Assembly (NCBI GenBank): GCA_963693305.1
Contig: OY855908.1
Location: 31,866,305-31,930,304, forward strand
Direction: 5' to 3'
Source: Meandrina meandrites
Lineage: Eukaryota; Cnidaria; Anthozoa; Scleractinia; Meandrinidae
Length of the DNA: 64,000 nt
Shown here: one piece after another, positions 12,883 through 23,000 of the stretch
Layout of the letters: each line of letters opens with the position of its first letter
Numbering within the stretch: the first letter of the stretch is position 1
Program-made: the position numbers and the translations under genes
The notes under the pieces: generated by a model
Database searches by the model: none
Seen by the model: only the letters and a program-made list of their open reading frames with translations
What the model was told of the DNA's origin: nothing

Positions 12883-14039
12883 ATAATTTCAAGTTAGTAT
12901 TCAAATATTTATTGTATTTTCCAACGTCTCGTACTACCTTTAAAAACGCTTCTATACAATCCTCAACCTCCCGTGGAATTTATAGAACACTATTGTAATA
13001 AGAACTAGAATTCACTTCGCCTATCTCCGGCATATACGTGTAAATACTAAAACCAAAATGGAAACAGATCTTCTTGTTTCTCCTTATTAGCCTGATGTTT
13101 ATTGGCGAGGTTTTTAGGAGCGGGCAATGCGGATTTTGGTATCACTACAAAAAAGTAGAAAAATTAAAAATCGTGGTACTTTGTTGGTGCTGTGCTCAGT
13201 GAGGTAAAACTCACGTGGGGCGAGGTTCAACATGCTGCGCAAGGATAACAAGGCTAAATTAAAAGAGGTTGTTGTTGCCTTATGTCCCACAGTGGATGAT
13301 GAGGATTAAGTAAGTAGTAAGAACCGCCATGAAAATCTTAGTTCAGAATTTCTTAATAGATCAAAATATTCAATGAAAGATTCCTGTTTATTATCAGTTA
13401 AACCTGAGTGTTTCTTTCGCGTTATTACAGAACTTTCACAGTCTTGGTTAATTAGTAGCAACGGGTAATGTCAGAAATTAATGTTCCTGATTTTGAGAAT
13501 GACTGAAACAGTTACGCCAGAACGATAATAAAGAAGTGCAGACGTTCTAAAATTAAAAGTGTTTTATCTGCACAGGACCAACAATAACATGGAAACGTTT
13601 CTTGAGCTAAAAACTAAAATGCAATAGGCTATATTCAGTAAAGTGGAAATAGAACGGCATTGTTCGTGTGGAGTAAACAACGACTGCACGATACTCAGCA
13701 ATGTTAGCTAATCCTTTGTGCAAACAGTTTGTAGGTGTTAATAAAAAGGCCTGTAAATGTTGACAAAATAAAACGAGATAATATTAATAATGATAACGAA
13801 AATTTCTGCGCAAACCATGGCCACAAGTTACAAATGAATCAGGCAGGCGCAAGCTTCACAAAATCCCACAAAATCTCAAGCTCCAAATTTGCTCACTGTG
13901 TCATTTGAAAACGCCTTGAATCTGATAGCGTTCAAACGTCTCGGGACGATGCTCCTTACACACAAAAAAAAACAAAACTAGCGCCATGCAAAGCTCACTG
14001 ATTTTGTGCGGTCTTAATATTAAAAATAAAATCAATGAA

Positions 14040-14108
14040 GGTGATATGTGATCTTCGCAGTGAATTTCCAATTTAAGCAATTGGAATAAAGAAGCCTGAA
14101 AAAAATCA

Positions 14109-14142
<34 letters not shown>

Positions 14143-14160
14143 GAATACCGGTGCGATCCT
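14040..14160 (-). repeat. tRNA-derived SINE fragment
   Basis: The minus strand contains GGTTCGAATCCCGTTGAAGC, a tRNA T-arm (B-box) followed by an acceptor-like end, then a stem around a T-run (CCTGATTTTTTTCAGG). Upstream of GGAGGTCACG the sequence stops resembling a tRNA, so the 5' half with box A is missing. I read this as a 5'-truncated tRNA-derived SINE, not a functional tRNA. Confidence 0.65.
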
Positions 14161-14390
14161 ATTGTATTATTATTTTTACATTTTGTAAAATCGTCTTTTA
14201 AGCGATTCATGCAGTGGAACTTCGAAATTTGTTTTCGATGCAGTTGGTGTTGTAAGAAATGATTTCTTTTGATAAGATATTTGAAACGGTAACACAAAAG
14301 CTTGAAATAAGACGTAAATAATTTGGTACATAATTTTGTCCAATAAATACTCGAAGTCCTGGCGGATTCCGTCTTAATTATATAGCATCG

Positions 14391-14465
14391 ACGTTTGACC
14401 ATAGTCTTAGTGCCCAAACTCGCATTGCCCGTTCCCAAAAGCCTCGCCAATAAACATCCGGTTAA
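14391..14465 (-). repeat. Inverted copy of 6597-6661
   Basis: Read on the minus strand it matches the flank of the unit-1 hairpin (ATGTTTATTGGCGAGG and CGGGCAATGC) plus the first bases of the hairpin arm. The matching place in locus B (near 44690) lacks it and joins ATAGCATC to AAAAGTTTGACC directly. Confidence 0.6.
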
Positions 14466-14662
14466 TAGATGAACACGGCCGCAAAAGTTTGACCCTCTAA
14501 ATTAGAAAATACACAACAAATGAAAATACACAACATTTTGATTGGTTGATGGAAAGTATCCAGATTTAATGTTGAAAGCACCTTCTAACCCAGGCAACTG
14601 ATTCGTGGCCACAATTCTGCACTCAGATTACAATTCTAAAGACTGACAAATTGCTTTCTTAG

Positions 14663-15478
14663 GGAGTTCCCCAACAGACCTGCTCTGATCCAGACTGTCA
14701 AAGCAATTGTTGTGACTCCGTCCCCTGTCAAAATGGTGGCATGTGTCGTGACGTGTGCGATGTCAACAAAAGAAGATTCAACTGCACATGTACTCTGCTC
14801 TACACTGGGCACAGATGTCAATTCCCAGCACCCCGATCATGTAAAGACATCATGATGATCAACATTGATGTCAACACAGAAAGTATCAATGGAATCTTCA
14901 ACATTCTGGACCAAGACAACAATTCATTCCCAGTCTACTGCGACTTTCATTCTGAGCCAAGTTTCGCGTGGACTCTGATCCAGTCCCACTCTTTGCAAAA
15001 CAATGACGCGTTCAAGGACAAACCGTTCTACCTGCATGACATGCCAATCAACCAAGATGCTCCTCAATGGAACAGCTACCGCCTGTCTAAGTCCCGTATG
15101 AAGTCCATCCGGGATGTTTCCACTCACTGGCGTGCCACTTGTAACTTTCTGGCTGATGGAATCGATTTTCGCGATTACATTCGCACTTCATTCGCCCACA
15201 CCGATTTTTTGGCTGACCCTGATTTAAATCGTTGCATTTTGTACGAGTTTGTCGATATCCGGGGAAATAGGTGCGAAAACTGCACCGTCTATTCCCCGTA
15301 CAGTGCCAGATTCGGCTACCATATCGACAGCTGGTGGGACCAGGGCTGTGACTTCATGGCGAGGTCAAGAGGAATCGAGGACGAAGACAACTTTGGTCAC
15401 TATGGTTTCCAAAACACTGAATTCCGGTGCTCTTCCTCGATGACCTCCACAAGTCAGTTCTGGATTGGTGGCCCTTAG
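14663..15478 (+). CDS. EGF plus fibrinogen-like terminal exon (locus A)
   Basis: The exon opens after the acceptor TTTCTTAG at 14662 in phase 0, matching the PAN exon donor. It encodes 272 codons including the stop. Residues about 121-173 of the joined protein form an EGF module (CQNGGMC, CTCTLLYTGHRC). Residues about 178-391 form a fibrinogen-related C-terminal domain starting with SCKDI and FPVYCDF and ending in SQFWIGGP. It has nine or more Cys in pairs suited to disulfides. The EGF plus fibrinogen arrangement with an upstream PAN module is a secreted cnidarian architecture; recognition or adhesion is the plausible role, ligand unknown. No frameshift or stop is visible, unlike the paralogue at 45350. 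Confidence 0.85.
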   Translation, partial: GVPQQTCSDPDCQSNCCDSVPCQNGGMCRDVCDVNKRRFNCTCTLLYTGHRCQFPAPRSCKDIMMINIDVNTESINGIFNILDQDNNSFPVYCDFHSEPSFAWTLIQSHSLQNNDAFKDKPFYLHDMPINQDAPQWNSYRLSKSRMKSIRDVSTHWRATCNFLADGIDFRDYIRTSFAHTDFLADPDLNRCILYEFVDIRGNRCENCTVYSPYSARFGYHIDSWWDQGCDFMARSRGIEDEDNFGHYGFQNTEFRCSSSMTSTSQFWIGGP

Positions 15479-16221
15479 TTCAATTTCCAAAGATAAGTTT
15501 GGTATCCCTGGTCGGATAAAGAGGTTATTAGCAGGAGGGTGGGGGGGGTGAGTGGGGGTGGTTTTTACGATTAACTGTTAATATTTTGGCTTTTTATAAT
15601 TAACGGTTAATTTCTTTTCGTTACGGTTAAATACACCTAATCGCAATAATAAAAGAAAAAGGCAAAATGAAAAAAGGCAAATAGGAATTTATTAGGTATT
15701 ACAACAATATGTTTGAAATTCGTCTCTCAGAAACGGAATCAATTTCTAGTATTACACGATTAATATGTGTACAGATATAAACTCGAGAGTTTCCAGTAAA
15801 TGCTGCCAACTATGATGATTAAGCTAATTATTGCTATTTGGCCTTTTCATTTTTCGTTTTAATATGACAACGTTTTTGCAATTAATTGTAAGTGTTAAAA
15901 ATTAATTTTTATTGCTTTAAAAATGTAAAAAATAGTACCCAGTGGGTACATGAGTCTAATGCGTCATGGACTGTTAGTGCTGTTGAAATATGTTGAAGTA
16001 GTTTCGGTATTTACGGCATAGAGCAAGAGGTGTAGTGGAGGTTTTGGTAGTAAGATTGGTTCAGAAGAAGTCGATAATATTTGTTCTCTTAAGTATATAT
16101 ATTTAGAAAGTTGACGAAATGTTATATTTGAAATAGAAAACCTTGTTACTTAGGGTTTGAGATCATCGATTCATGTTAAAAGATTACTGCATTTTAGACC
16201 ATAGGAAGATCGTACAGATTT

Positions 16222-16253
<32 letters not shown>

Positions 16254-17440
16254 GGGGGGGGTGGGGGGGATCCTGGAAAAAAATTGTTTGCAAAAGCAAA
16301 AAAAAAAGCCCAACTAAATTTTTTGCAGGCATGAAAAAAATTGTCTGCAGGAAGATGACACCGGAAAACAAATGTTTTCACAGACAACGATACGGAAAAA
16401 ATTGTTTGTCTTGGAAAAATCTTCATCCCCCAGCTTCCAAAAGAATAATGGTCCGCCCCATAGATAGACAAGATACAGCCACTTATTCAGTATTCTAAAT
16501 ATCCTAAATCCCATCAAAAAAAGGCAAAATATATTTTTTTTCAATTCCTTTGCAATTTATGCAATACTGCTCAACAAAGATTTCAATTTCCTTAAACGTT
16601 TTGACACAGGAGAGCAAAGAAAACATTGCGTGCAGAATGTAATTTAATTAAGCGAAATATTTTCACGTCTATTAAACACTGCAAGCAGTTGAATGAACGA
16701 GTTTTGTTTTCATGACTGAGAACAGCTTTCAAATAGTCAATACATGGAAATAACAATCAGATCAGAATTCAATAACTATTAAAGCGAGTTTTCATTCTGT
16801 CTTAATTACTTTTTGGCAAGTTTCAATATTTATGCAAATTTCGGGCGAAATGTAATTTGATTACACTGTCTTGTTTTAAAGCTCTAGATTGAATCTTGTA
16901 TCGTGAAAACAAAACTCTTTTTAATGAAAGTTGCATTCTGTGAATGAAATCCTGCTTCAGTTGAATTGAACAATCAATTGCTGACTACAATCTTATTTAA
17001 TTTTCCATTTTTTTTTTCAAAGTTATTTTTTGTTTATGAACACAAATGTCACTTCCGGATTTTCTTCATCAAAACATGTCGATTTCACGTTGCGTTTCCC
17101 AGGGATTATAAAGAAACATGCAGCTGGAAGGAGAACATTTTCAGTGGCTTCACACTTGAAAACGAGGAGTCATATTATTTTGCACTGTAAAACATTTATT
17201 CCAATTACATACATGACAATTTCTTTTACAAGTGCGTGTCGTGCTCGAGCTCCGTTCGACCGTTGCTTCGTTAACAACATCCTTGCTTTCTGATTGGATT
17301 ACGATCATCGCACCAAGCGCGCAATGAGGCGGGCTATTGTTTAAGCACAATTATGCCGAACGATTATCGATCCCGAACCATTCCCTTGGGATTGCTAACA
17401 GCTTTTTTCCACTACATAGAGTCTAAAGCGCATGCGCATT
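15479..17440. other. 3' flank of locus A, no gene
   Basis: The first 130 bp align with the flank of locus B (46154-46290). About 15910-17440 is absent from locus B and so represents an insertion there or a deletion in B. I see no coding family in it. It includes a GA run that turns into a G run at 16221-16268. Confidence 0.5.
16221..16268. repeat. (GA)n(G)n low-complexity tract
   Basis: Ten or so GA units are followed by a run of about 25 G with one T interruption. A second G-rich tract lies at 17958-17992. Both could form quadruplex or triplex-prone DNA. Confidence 0.95.
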
Positions 17441-17559
17441 AGACTAAAAAATTAATTTCCATTACTGTAAAACGTTTCAAATTAATTTCCATTGTTGTAA
17501 GCCTTATCTTAGGTTCCAGGATCATTCTGGGATGAAAATGTAATCCAGCCTATTTCATT

Positions 17560-17695
17560 TTTAATCATACAAGCGATTAACAAAATCGGACGACCGCGTA
17601 GCGGGAGTCGGATTTTGTTTATCACGAGTATGATCGCAGACAGAATTGGACGACACGGCGAAGTCCTGTTACCAATTAATCAAAACTATGACAAA
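17560..17695. mobile_element. Palindromic MITE, same family as 55363-55505
   Basis: The centre CGGACGACCGCGTAGCGGGA is flanked by inverted ACAAAATCGGAC and GTCGGATTTTGT. Outer parts AATCATACAAGCG and CACGAGTATGAT are also mirrored. The same centre occurs in the opposite orientation at 55415-55455. Confidence 0.75.
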
Positions 17696-17988
17696 ATTTG
17701 AGACACAAAATAACCATTGGTTAAACGTCTTCGTGAATAAAGACACAACAGTTGATTTCTTTTAGCGGCAATGTACGGAAGAATGAACTTGATAGTCTAC
17801 ATAATAGTGCGCGCAAATGACGTGTACTTACACAGGCATGACGCGTAAACAGTCCTATTACACTGTCCAATTACAAGCATTGCGCGTTAACTGTCCTATT
17901 ACACTGTCCAGCTAACGGTTAAAGTAGTTCAGTTTTGACGTCCTTACGGCTCTTTTTTGGGGGGGCGGGGGAGGAGGGGGGTAGGGGG

Positions 17989-18185
17989 GGGGGCTGAAAT
18001 TTTGTTGCGATTACATGGGTGATTTCAGCCCGGGCTGAAGCTAAAACTTTCTCGAGGCCGCCATTTTGTTTCGTTGAAAGCACCATCACTGTGCATCTCT
18101 AAGCTTACTTTTCAGCTCGGGCTGAAATTTCAAGCCACGGTTTCACAAACCGGGCTAGAAATTTCAGTCCGGGCTGAAATTACTC
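17989..18185. repeat. CAGCCCGGGCTGAA palindrome cluster
   Basis: Several copies of the palindromic TTTCAGCCCGGGCTGAA or half sites lie within 200 bp. A colinear copy is at 46705-46935 in locus B, so the block predates the locus duplication. Confidence 0.7.
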
Positions 18186-18186
18186 A

Positions 18187-18567
18187 GATATGTCCAGGGG
18201 TGAACGCTAATAAGATGCATGTTTTTTATTATAACCATCACAAAGTGTCCTCATTGATAATGGGTTACCAAAACACACATAATAGACCTAAGTGAAAGAT
18301 GGCTGCCAATAAAAAATTCTTTTGTATGCATAAAATTAGCCTCACTAACCTCGTTCTAGGTTAAAAATTCGTTCGGGTTATCACATTAAAAACAAGCTTG
18401 GTTAGGCTAATTTTAATAGATACAAATGAATTTTAAGTTAGCAGCCATTTATGTATAGGGTCTATGCTGTGAAACATGACTATGAAAATGTCAAATAACC
18501 CAACCCAGTCAAACATGAAGTACTTATTAAACAATACTTGCGTTCAATCCTGAACACAGGTGTGCAC
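18187..18567. mobile_element. MITE with a second MITE nested in it
   Basis: Outer ends ATATGTCCAGGGGTGAACGC and GCGTTCAATCCTGAACAC are inverted repeats. An uninterrupted relative of about 190 bp is at 57743-57934. Inside, 18284-18464 has its own inverted ends (TAGACC with GATGGCTGCC, mirrored by AGCAGCCAT with GGGTCTA). Confidence 0.75.
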
Positions 18568-19188
18568 CCTAATCAATTTCAAGTTGATAACAAACTGTGT
18601 TTAATTTGCTCACCGATGCAGCACAGTAGTTTCTTTAAACATTACTCGTGGAATGTTACGCATATCCACGAGCAAAAACTAGCCACTTGATATTCCGTGT
18701 CAAGTCAGGCGTCCTATGATCCAAAAAAGTCTTTCATTATGAATACAAATATATTTAGTATGATAACAATAGCGACAACAATACAGAAAAAAGAACACGA
18801 AAAAGAAAAATTGGGACTCTGCAATCCAAAACAAGGAAAAAAACTGCATTTAAATCACGAAACGAGTTTCATTAACTAGTTGTAATTGAGTTACCACAAT
18901 TAATGAAATTTAATACAAACCACTCCCAAAACTTTCTTCAGAACGCGTGTTTTCAGAAGTTACAGCAATTGTCCTCGCCACTGCGCGACTCGGGCAATTT
19001 TTGCAACTTCTCAAAACACGCCGGATATAAATCGTTCATTTTTCTCCGCCTTATGTGATTATCTATCCTAAACAAAAACACAAGTGAATTCGGAAACGGC
19101 GACTGTGTTCGTACACTCCTAGCCATGGCTATATTTATGCGACTCTACATGCTGCAATATGCAAACGTAATACTTCCACTGAGTTAAG

Positions 19189-19345
19189 CTTTCTCTCTGC
19201 TTCGTCCCCAGGCGTCCCTCCTTGGTCGTGCGCGGTGCGCTTTGTGTTATGGGATTGATAGTGCGCGGTCGCTTGGCATTGTGGGACTAGCCTCGCGCTC
19301 CCTGTTTAACCGCGATCGGCGCCTGGGGACGAAGCAGAGCTTTGT
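19189..19345. mobile_element. MITE with about 20-bp terminal inverted repeats
   Basis: Ends CTCTGCTTCGTCCCCAGGCG and CGCCTGGGGACGAAGCAGAG are perfect inverted copies about 150 bp apart. Locus B has different insertions at the corresponding place (48219-48714). Confidence 0.85.
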
Positions 19346-19863
19346 CTTATGTAACATTCCATAATTGGTAGTTTGTCGAGAAACGTTTATCTCAATTAGG
19401 TTTACACATATCGTCTGCAAATGTAATATAATATAGCAATAAAAAATAGCAAAGTTCTTTGCCTATCGAAGACTGAAGAAAAGCTACAGAAAAAAAACTT
19501 AACCAATCTTTTCTTCCAGTTAGTTAGAAAATTAGGGCTGTTTTAGACGGTATACGACACGAAAACACACGCAAAAATTGATGCATAAATTTGTACCGTC
19601 TAAATGGGCCATTAAAGTTTATTGTAAATAGGATTTGATTTAGATTTCAAGAAAAGAATCCTTAATTTACCGTCTAATAATACGACGCACGATGCACTAT
19701 AAAGATAACTTTTTCACAAGACGCGGTTTGACATCGCTAGTGAAAAACGCGACACGCGATACGCGAATAGTCAACGCCAATTCGACTGCTACTTTAAGTA
19801 AAGTAACAGTTCCCAAATGAGTGAAATCAAACTTCATCACTCATCTGCATACTTTATTTAGGT

Positions 19864-20032
19864 AGTGGCGGATCTAAGGTATGGGATTCGGGCCTCACAC
19901 ACCCATCCCCCCACTTCAAATATTAAAACTATTTCGGGCCTGCTCCCATATTGGAACAAGAAATGGCCGACCTTTACGCCAATGTTAACACCCCCCACCC
20001 CGCTCTTTGAGTAGTTATGGATCCGCCAATGA
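19864..20032. mobile_element. MITE with GTGGCGGATC ends
   Basis: TGGCGGATCTAAGG at the left end is mirrored by GGATCCGCCA at the right. A colinear copy is at 49107-49290 in locus B, so it inserted before the two loci separated. Confidence 0.7.
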
Positions 20033-20142
20033 GTCAACAATATTTTATGCATTATGTATCTTTTGTCAAAGACAATAAAGCACCACGAAATAAATAAATA
20101 AAGATGTCTTCTCACAATTTCACTTTCGAGTCCCCTAGTGCT

Positions 20143-21240
20143 GTTCTAACTTTAGTTTGTGGATAAAAGCCCTAGTGTGTGACCATTCAAATGAAAGCTA
20201 TTGTGCGGTACTTTCATGTGATACTGTTTATTATGCTGTACAAGGTGGTTCTAACTTTAAGTCTGTGGATGAAACCCTAGTGTGTGACCATTCAAATGAA
20301 AGCTATTGTGCGGTACTTTCATGTGGTACTGTTTATTATGCTGTACAAGGTGGTTCTAACTTTAAGTCTGTGGATGAAACCCTAGTGTGTGACCATTCAA
20401 ATGAAAGCTATTGTGCGGTACTTTCATGTGGTACTGTTTATTATGCTGTACAAGGTGGTTCTAACTTTAAGTCTGTGGATGAAACCCTAGTGTGTGACCA
20501 TTCAAATGAAAGCTATTGTGCGGTACTTTCATGTGATACTGTTTATTATGCTGTACAAGGTGGTTCTAACTTTAAGTCTGTGGATGAAACCCTAGTGTGT
20601 GACCATTCAAATGAAAGCTATTGTGCGGTACTTTCATGTGGTACTGTTTATTATGCTGTACAAGGTGGTTCTAACTTTGAGTCTGTGGATGAAACCCTAG
20701 TGTGTGACCATTCAAATGAAATCTATTGAGCAGCACTTTCATGTGGTACTGTTTATTATGCTGTACAAGGTGGTTCTAACTTTGAGTCTGTGGATGAAAC
20801 CCTAGTGTGTGACCATTCAAATGAAATCTATTGAGCAGCACTTCCATGTGGTACTGTTTATTATGCTGTACAAGGTGGTTCTAACTTTAAGTCTGCGGAT
20901 GAAACCCTAGTGTGTGACCATTCAAATGAAATCTATTGAGCAGCACTTTCATGTGGTACTGTTTATTATGCTGTACAAGGTGGTTCTAGGTTTAAGTCTG
21001 TGGATGAAACCCTAGTGTGTGACCATTCAAATGAAATCTATTGAGCAGCACTTTCATGTGGTACTGTTTATTATGCTGTACAAGGTGGTTCTAACTTTAC
21101 GTCTGTGGATGAAACCTGGTGTGTGACCATTCAAATGAAATCTATTGAGCAGCACTTTCATGTGGTACTGTTTATTATGCTGTACAAGGTGGTTCTTTAA
21201 CTTTTTAAGTCTTTAGAAAAAAGCCTAGTGTGTGACCATT
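20143..21240. repeat. 105-bp minisatellite, about ten units
   Basis: Units start at CCTAGTGTGTGACC near 20171, 20276, 20381, 20486, 20591, 20696, 20801, 20906, 21011 and 21116, followed by a decayed unit. Units fall into two blocks. The first five read AAAGCTATTGTGCGGTAC; later ones read AAATCTATTGAGCAGCAC. Because 105 is divisible by 3, the first block makes a 35-residue repeating open frame closed by TGA in the second block; I regard this as chance. About two diverged units are at 50600-50845 in locus B. Confidence 0.95.
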
Positions 21241-21920
21241 TAAATAAAAGTTCTTGAGCTGTCCTTTCATCTGGTACTTACTGTCTATTACACTGGCCTA
21301 GATTTTCCAAGCTTTTAAGTCTGTGGATAACTGAAGCCCAAGTGTTTGATCATTCAACACAATGAAAGAATCCTTGCACAATGAAAGAATCCACACATTG
21401 AAAGAATCCAATGACGTAATCCTTGCAAGTTTTCCTTCAGATCTCTGAACTCGCTTCAATTAAACAGCAGGAGAATTCACCTCACTTGTGTAAAACTACG
21501 AAAAATTCTCAGAAAATTACAGTTTGAATAATGACTGTCGCTCCTGGCGAAATCATATTCTTGCAAGTTCTGGCAGGTTCTTGCTTGTATTGTAAATGTT
21601 TAGTTTTTCAAGAGATCTCTGACCTCTCTTCAATAAAACAGCAAGAGAATTCACTCACTTGTCCAAAAATACGCTAAATACTCGGAAAATTACAGTTATA
21701 TAAATGACTTTCGCTCCTGGCGTAATCACGATCCGGATATTGCATTGAGAATTTTTTTCTTCCTAAATAATTTAGATATACCTAAACTTTCTGAAGAACA
21801 AAAAAAAACCTGTGCGAAGGTAAAATTTCATAAGAAGAATGTAATTTGTTTGTGCTGCGCTTGCAATATTCTGGGCGGCAATAAATGATAGTTTTATTAG
21901 CTGCGTGAACGAATGCTTAG
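21241..21920. other. Gene-free interval with local duplications
   Basis: A stretch near 21420-21530 (CTTCAATTAAACAGCAGG and ATTCACCTCACTTGT) is repeated with changes at about 21615-21730. No coding evidence. Confidence 0.5.
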
Positions 21921-21926
21921 AAAAAA

Positions 21927-22317
21927 GTGAGATGTCAAGCTCTCAAAAACAAGCAATTATCACTCTTATATATTGAAGAAAAGGGAAAGCTCGCTCACTG
22001 CTGGAAAATTGGCGCCCTATCTCGTTAACTTGGATACAAAAGTAATGACCAAGGCAATTGCCGGTTGGAGGACAAAAATGTGGTACCAGATATTATTCAT
22101 TAAAAGCAGATATGATACATTTAAAAGATCGCTATATAGGAGAAATAGTTTGATGGATTTATGACATAACGGATTCACTGTGAAAAGCAAAATATTCCTG
22201 GTTTAATGTTATTTATTGATTTCCAAAATGCTTTTGATAGGGCTGACCGGGAATTTCTCTTAAAAAGTCTTGAAACATTCAACTTCGGGCCAGATTTTCT
22301 TCGCTGGGTCAGGGTCT
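21927..22317 (+). pseudogene. LINE reverse transcriptase fragment
   Basis: Across shifting frames the plus strand reads SSSQKQAIITLIY, then LVNLDTKVMTKAIAG, then PGLMLFIDFQNAFDRADREF and LKSLETFNFGPDFLRWVR. These are reverse-transcriptase blocks of a non-LTR retrotransposon (L1-like type with an FIDFQ-AFD catalytic block). Several stops and frameshifts show it is dead. It abuts the GPCR fragment that begins at 22321. Confidence 0.8.
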
Positions 22318-22320
22318 AAA

Positions 22321-22659
22321 TCTTCACTTGCCATCTTGGTGCTAATGAATGGAGATCGGTTCATGGCCATCAAACAAAGCTAGAGTTACGACGAAATTGT
22401 CACCAAAGCTCGTGTGCTGACCGCTTCTACCGTCCTTTGGATCTTTACTACAGTGGTACTTATTTTCCATTTCGTCGACCATGAGTTATTTCTGCTTATT
22501 CAAACTTCGTTCATAGTTGTATTTTTGGTGTTCATTATTATCAGGAGTTTAGTGGTTTATGGGGAGGCTCGAAGCCCTAAAACTGACCACTACTATTGTT
22601 GCAATAGTGTTTCTCAGTTATCTGCCTACAATTAGTCTTAGAATAATCAGAAATATTCT
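22321..22659 (+). pseudogene. Class-A GPCR pseudogene, TM3-TM6 part
   Basis: From 22321 the frame reads a TM3 end with GDRFMAIK (DRY-like), a TAG at 22381, then SYDEIVTKARVLTASTVLWI (intracellular loop 2 into TM4) and TM5. A frameshift near 22560 leads to KLTTTIVAIVFLSYLPTISL (TM6) and IIRN. The sequence is then cut by the LTR element at 22660. TM7 is found beyond it at 34505. TM1-TM2 are missing and a LINE fragment sits where they should be. It is a degraded rhodopsin-family receptor; ligand class unknown. Confidence 0.8.
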
Positions 22660-22777
22660 TGTAATGACCAGCCATGAATGCATTCAACACACACTAATTT
22701 ATTCAGCACGAGGCAAAAACACATCACGTGGTTCTGGAGGAATGCAATGTCACGCAATACAGTTCTAAATCACAACA
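22660..22777 (-). repeat. 3' LTR (118 bp)
   Basis: On the minus strand it runs from TGTTGTGATTTAG to GGTCATTACA, with TG...CA ends and an AATAAA signal inside. No difference from the other LTR was seen by eye. Confidence 0.92.
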
Positions 22778-22869
22778 TTCCTCCCATCTAGGTTTACAAA
22801 CTATTTGTCCAAAAACTCGCGATATAACTGGAACAACAGAGGATAGAAACTTATGTGTCCTCTAATTCT

Positions 22870-23000
22870 AATAACAAAAGTCCCTGTGATAAAGTAACAA
22901 TCAACACAGGTAGTCCTTCGGGTATCCTCTAATATCAACAGTCCCTGTGATAAAGTCACAATTAACACAGGTAGTCCTTCAGGTATCCTGGTTTGGCCCT
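22870..23000. repeat. 61-bp direct repeat at the 3' end of pol
   Basis: The block with GTCCCTGTGATAAAG and CAACACAGGTAGTCCTTC occurs at 22880 and again at 22941, overlapping the pol stop codon. It is a local tandem duplication. Confidence 0.8.

Larger units (their letters stand above)
9036..14290. repeat. Tandem segmental duplication, unit 2
   Basis: This is the second copy of 2620-9035. It lacks the 6641-6771 hairpin and the 7490-8440 insertion, and has its own hairpin insertion at about 12626-12882. Its PAN exon carries a nonsense codon. Outside that exon I see no supported gene in it. Confidence 0.85.

Noticed and set aside
14105..14160. Functional tRNA gene on the minus strand
   Set aside because: Only the T-arm and acceptor-like half is present; no D-arm, anticodon arm or box A, so a SINE fragment is more likely.
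20157..20729. 190-codon frame of 35-residue Cys-containing repeats
   Set aside because: It exists only because the minisatellite period is 105 bp. The second block has stops in every unit, there is no signal peptide or start context, and locus B has no open counterpart.
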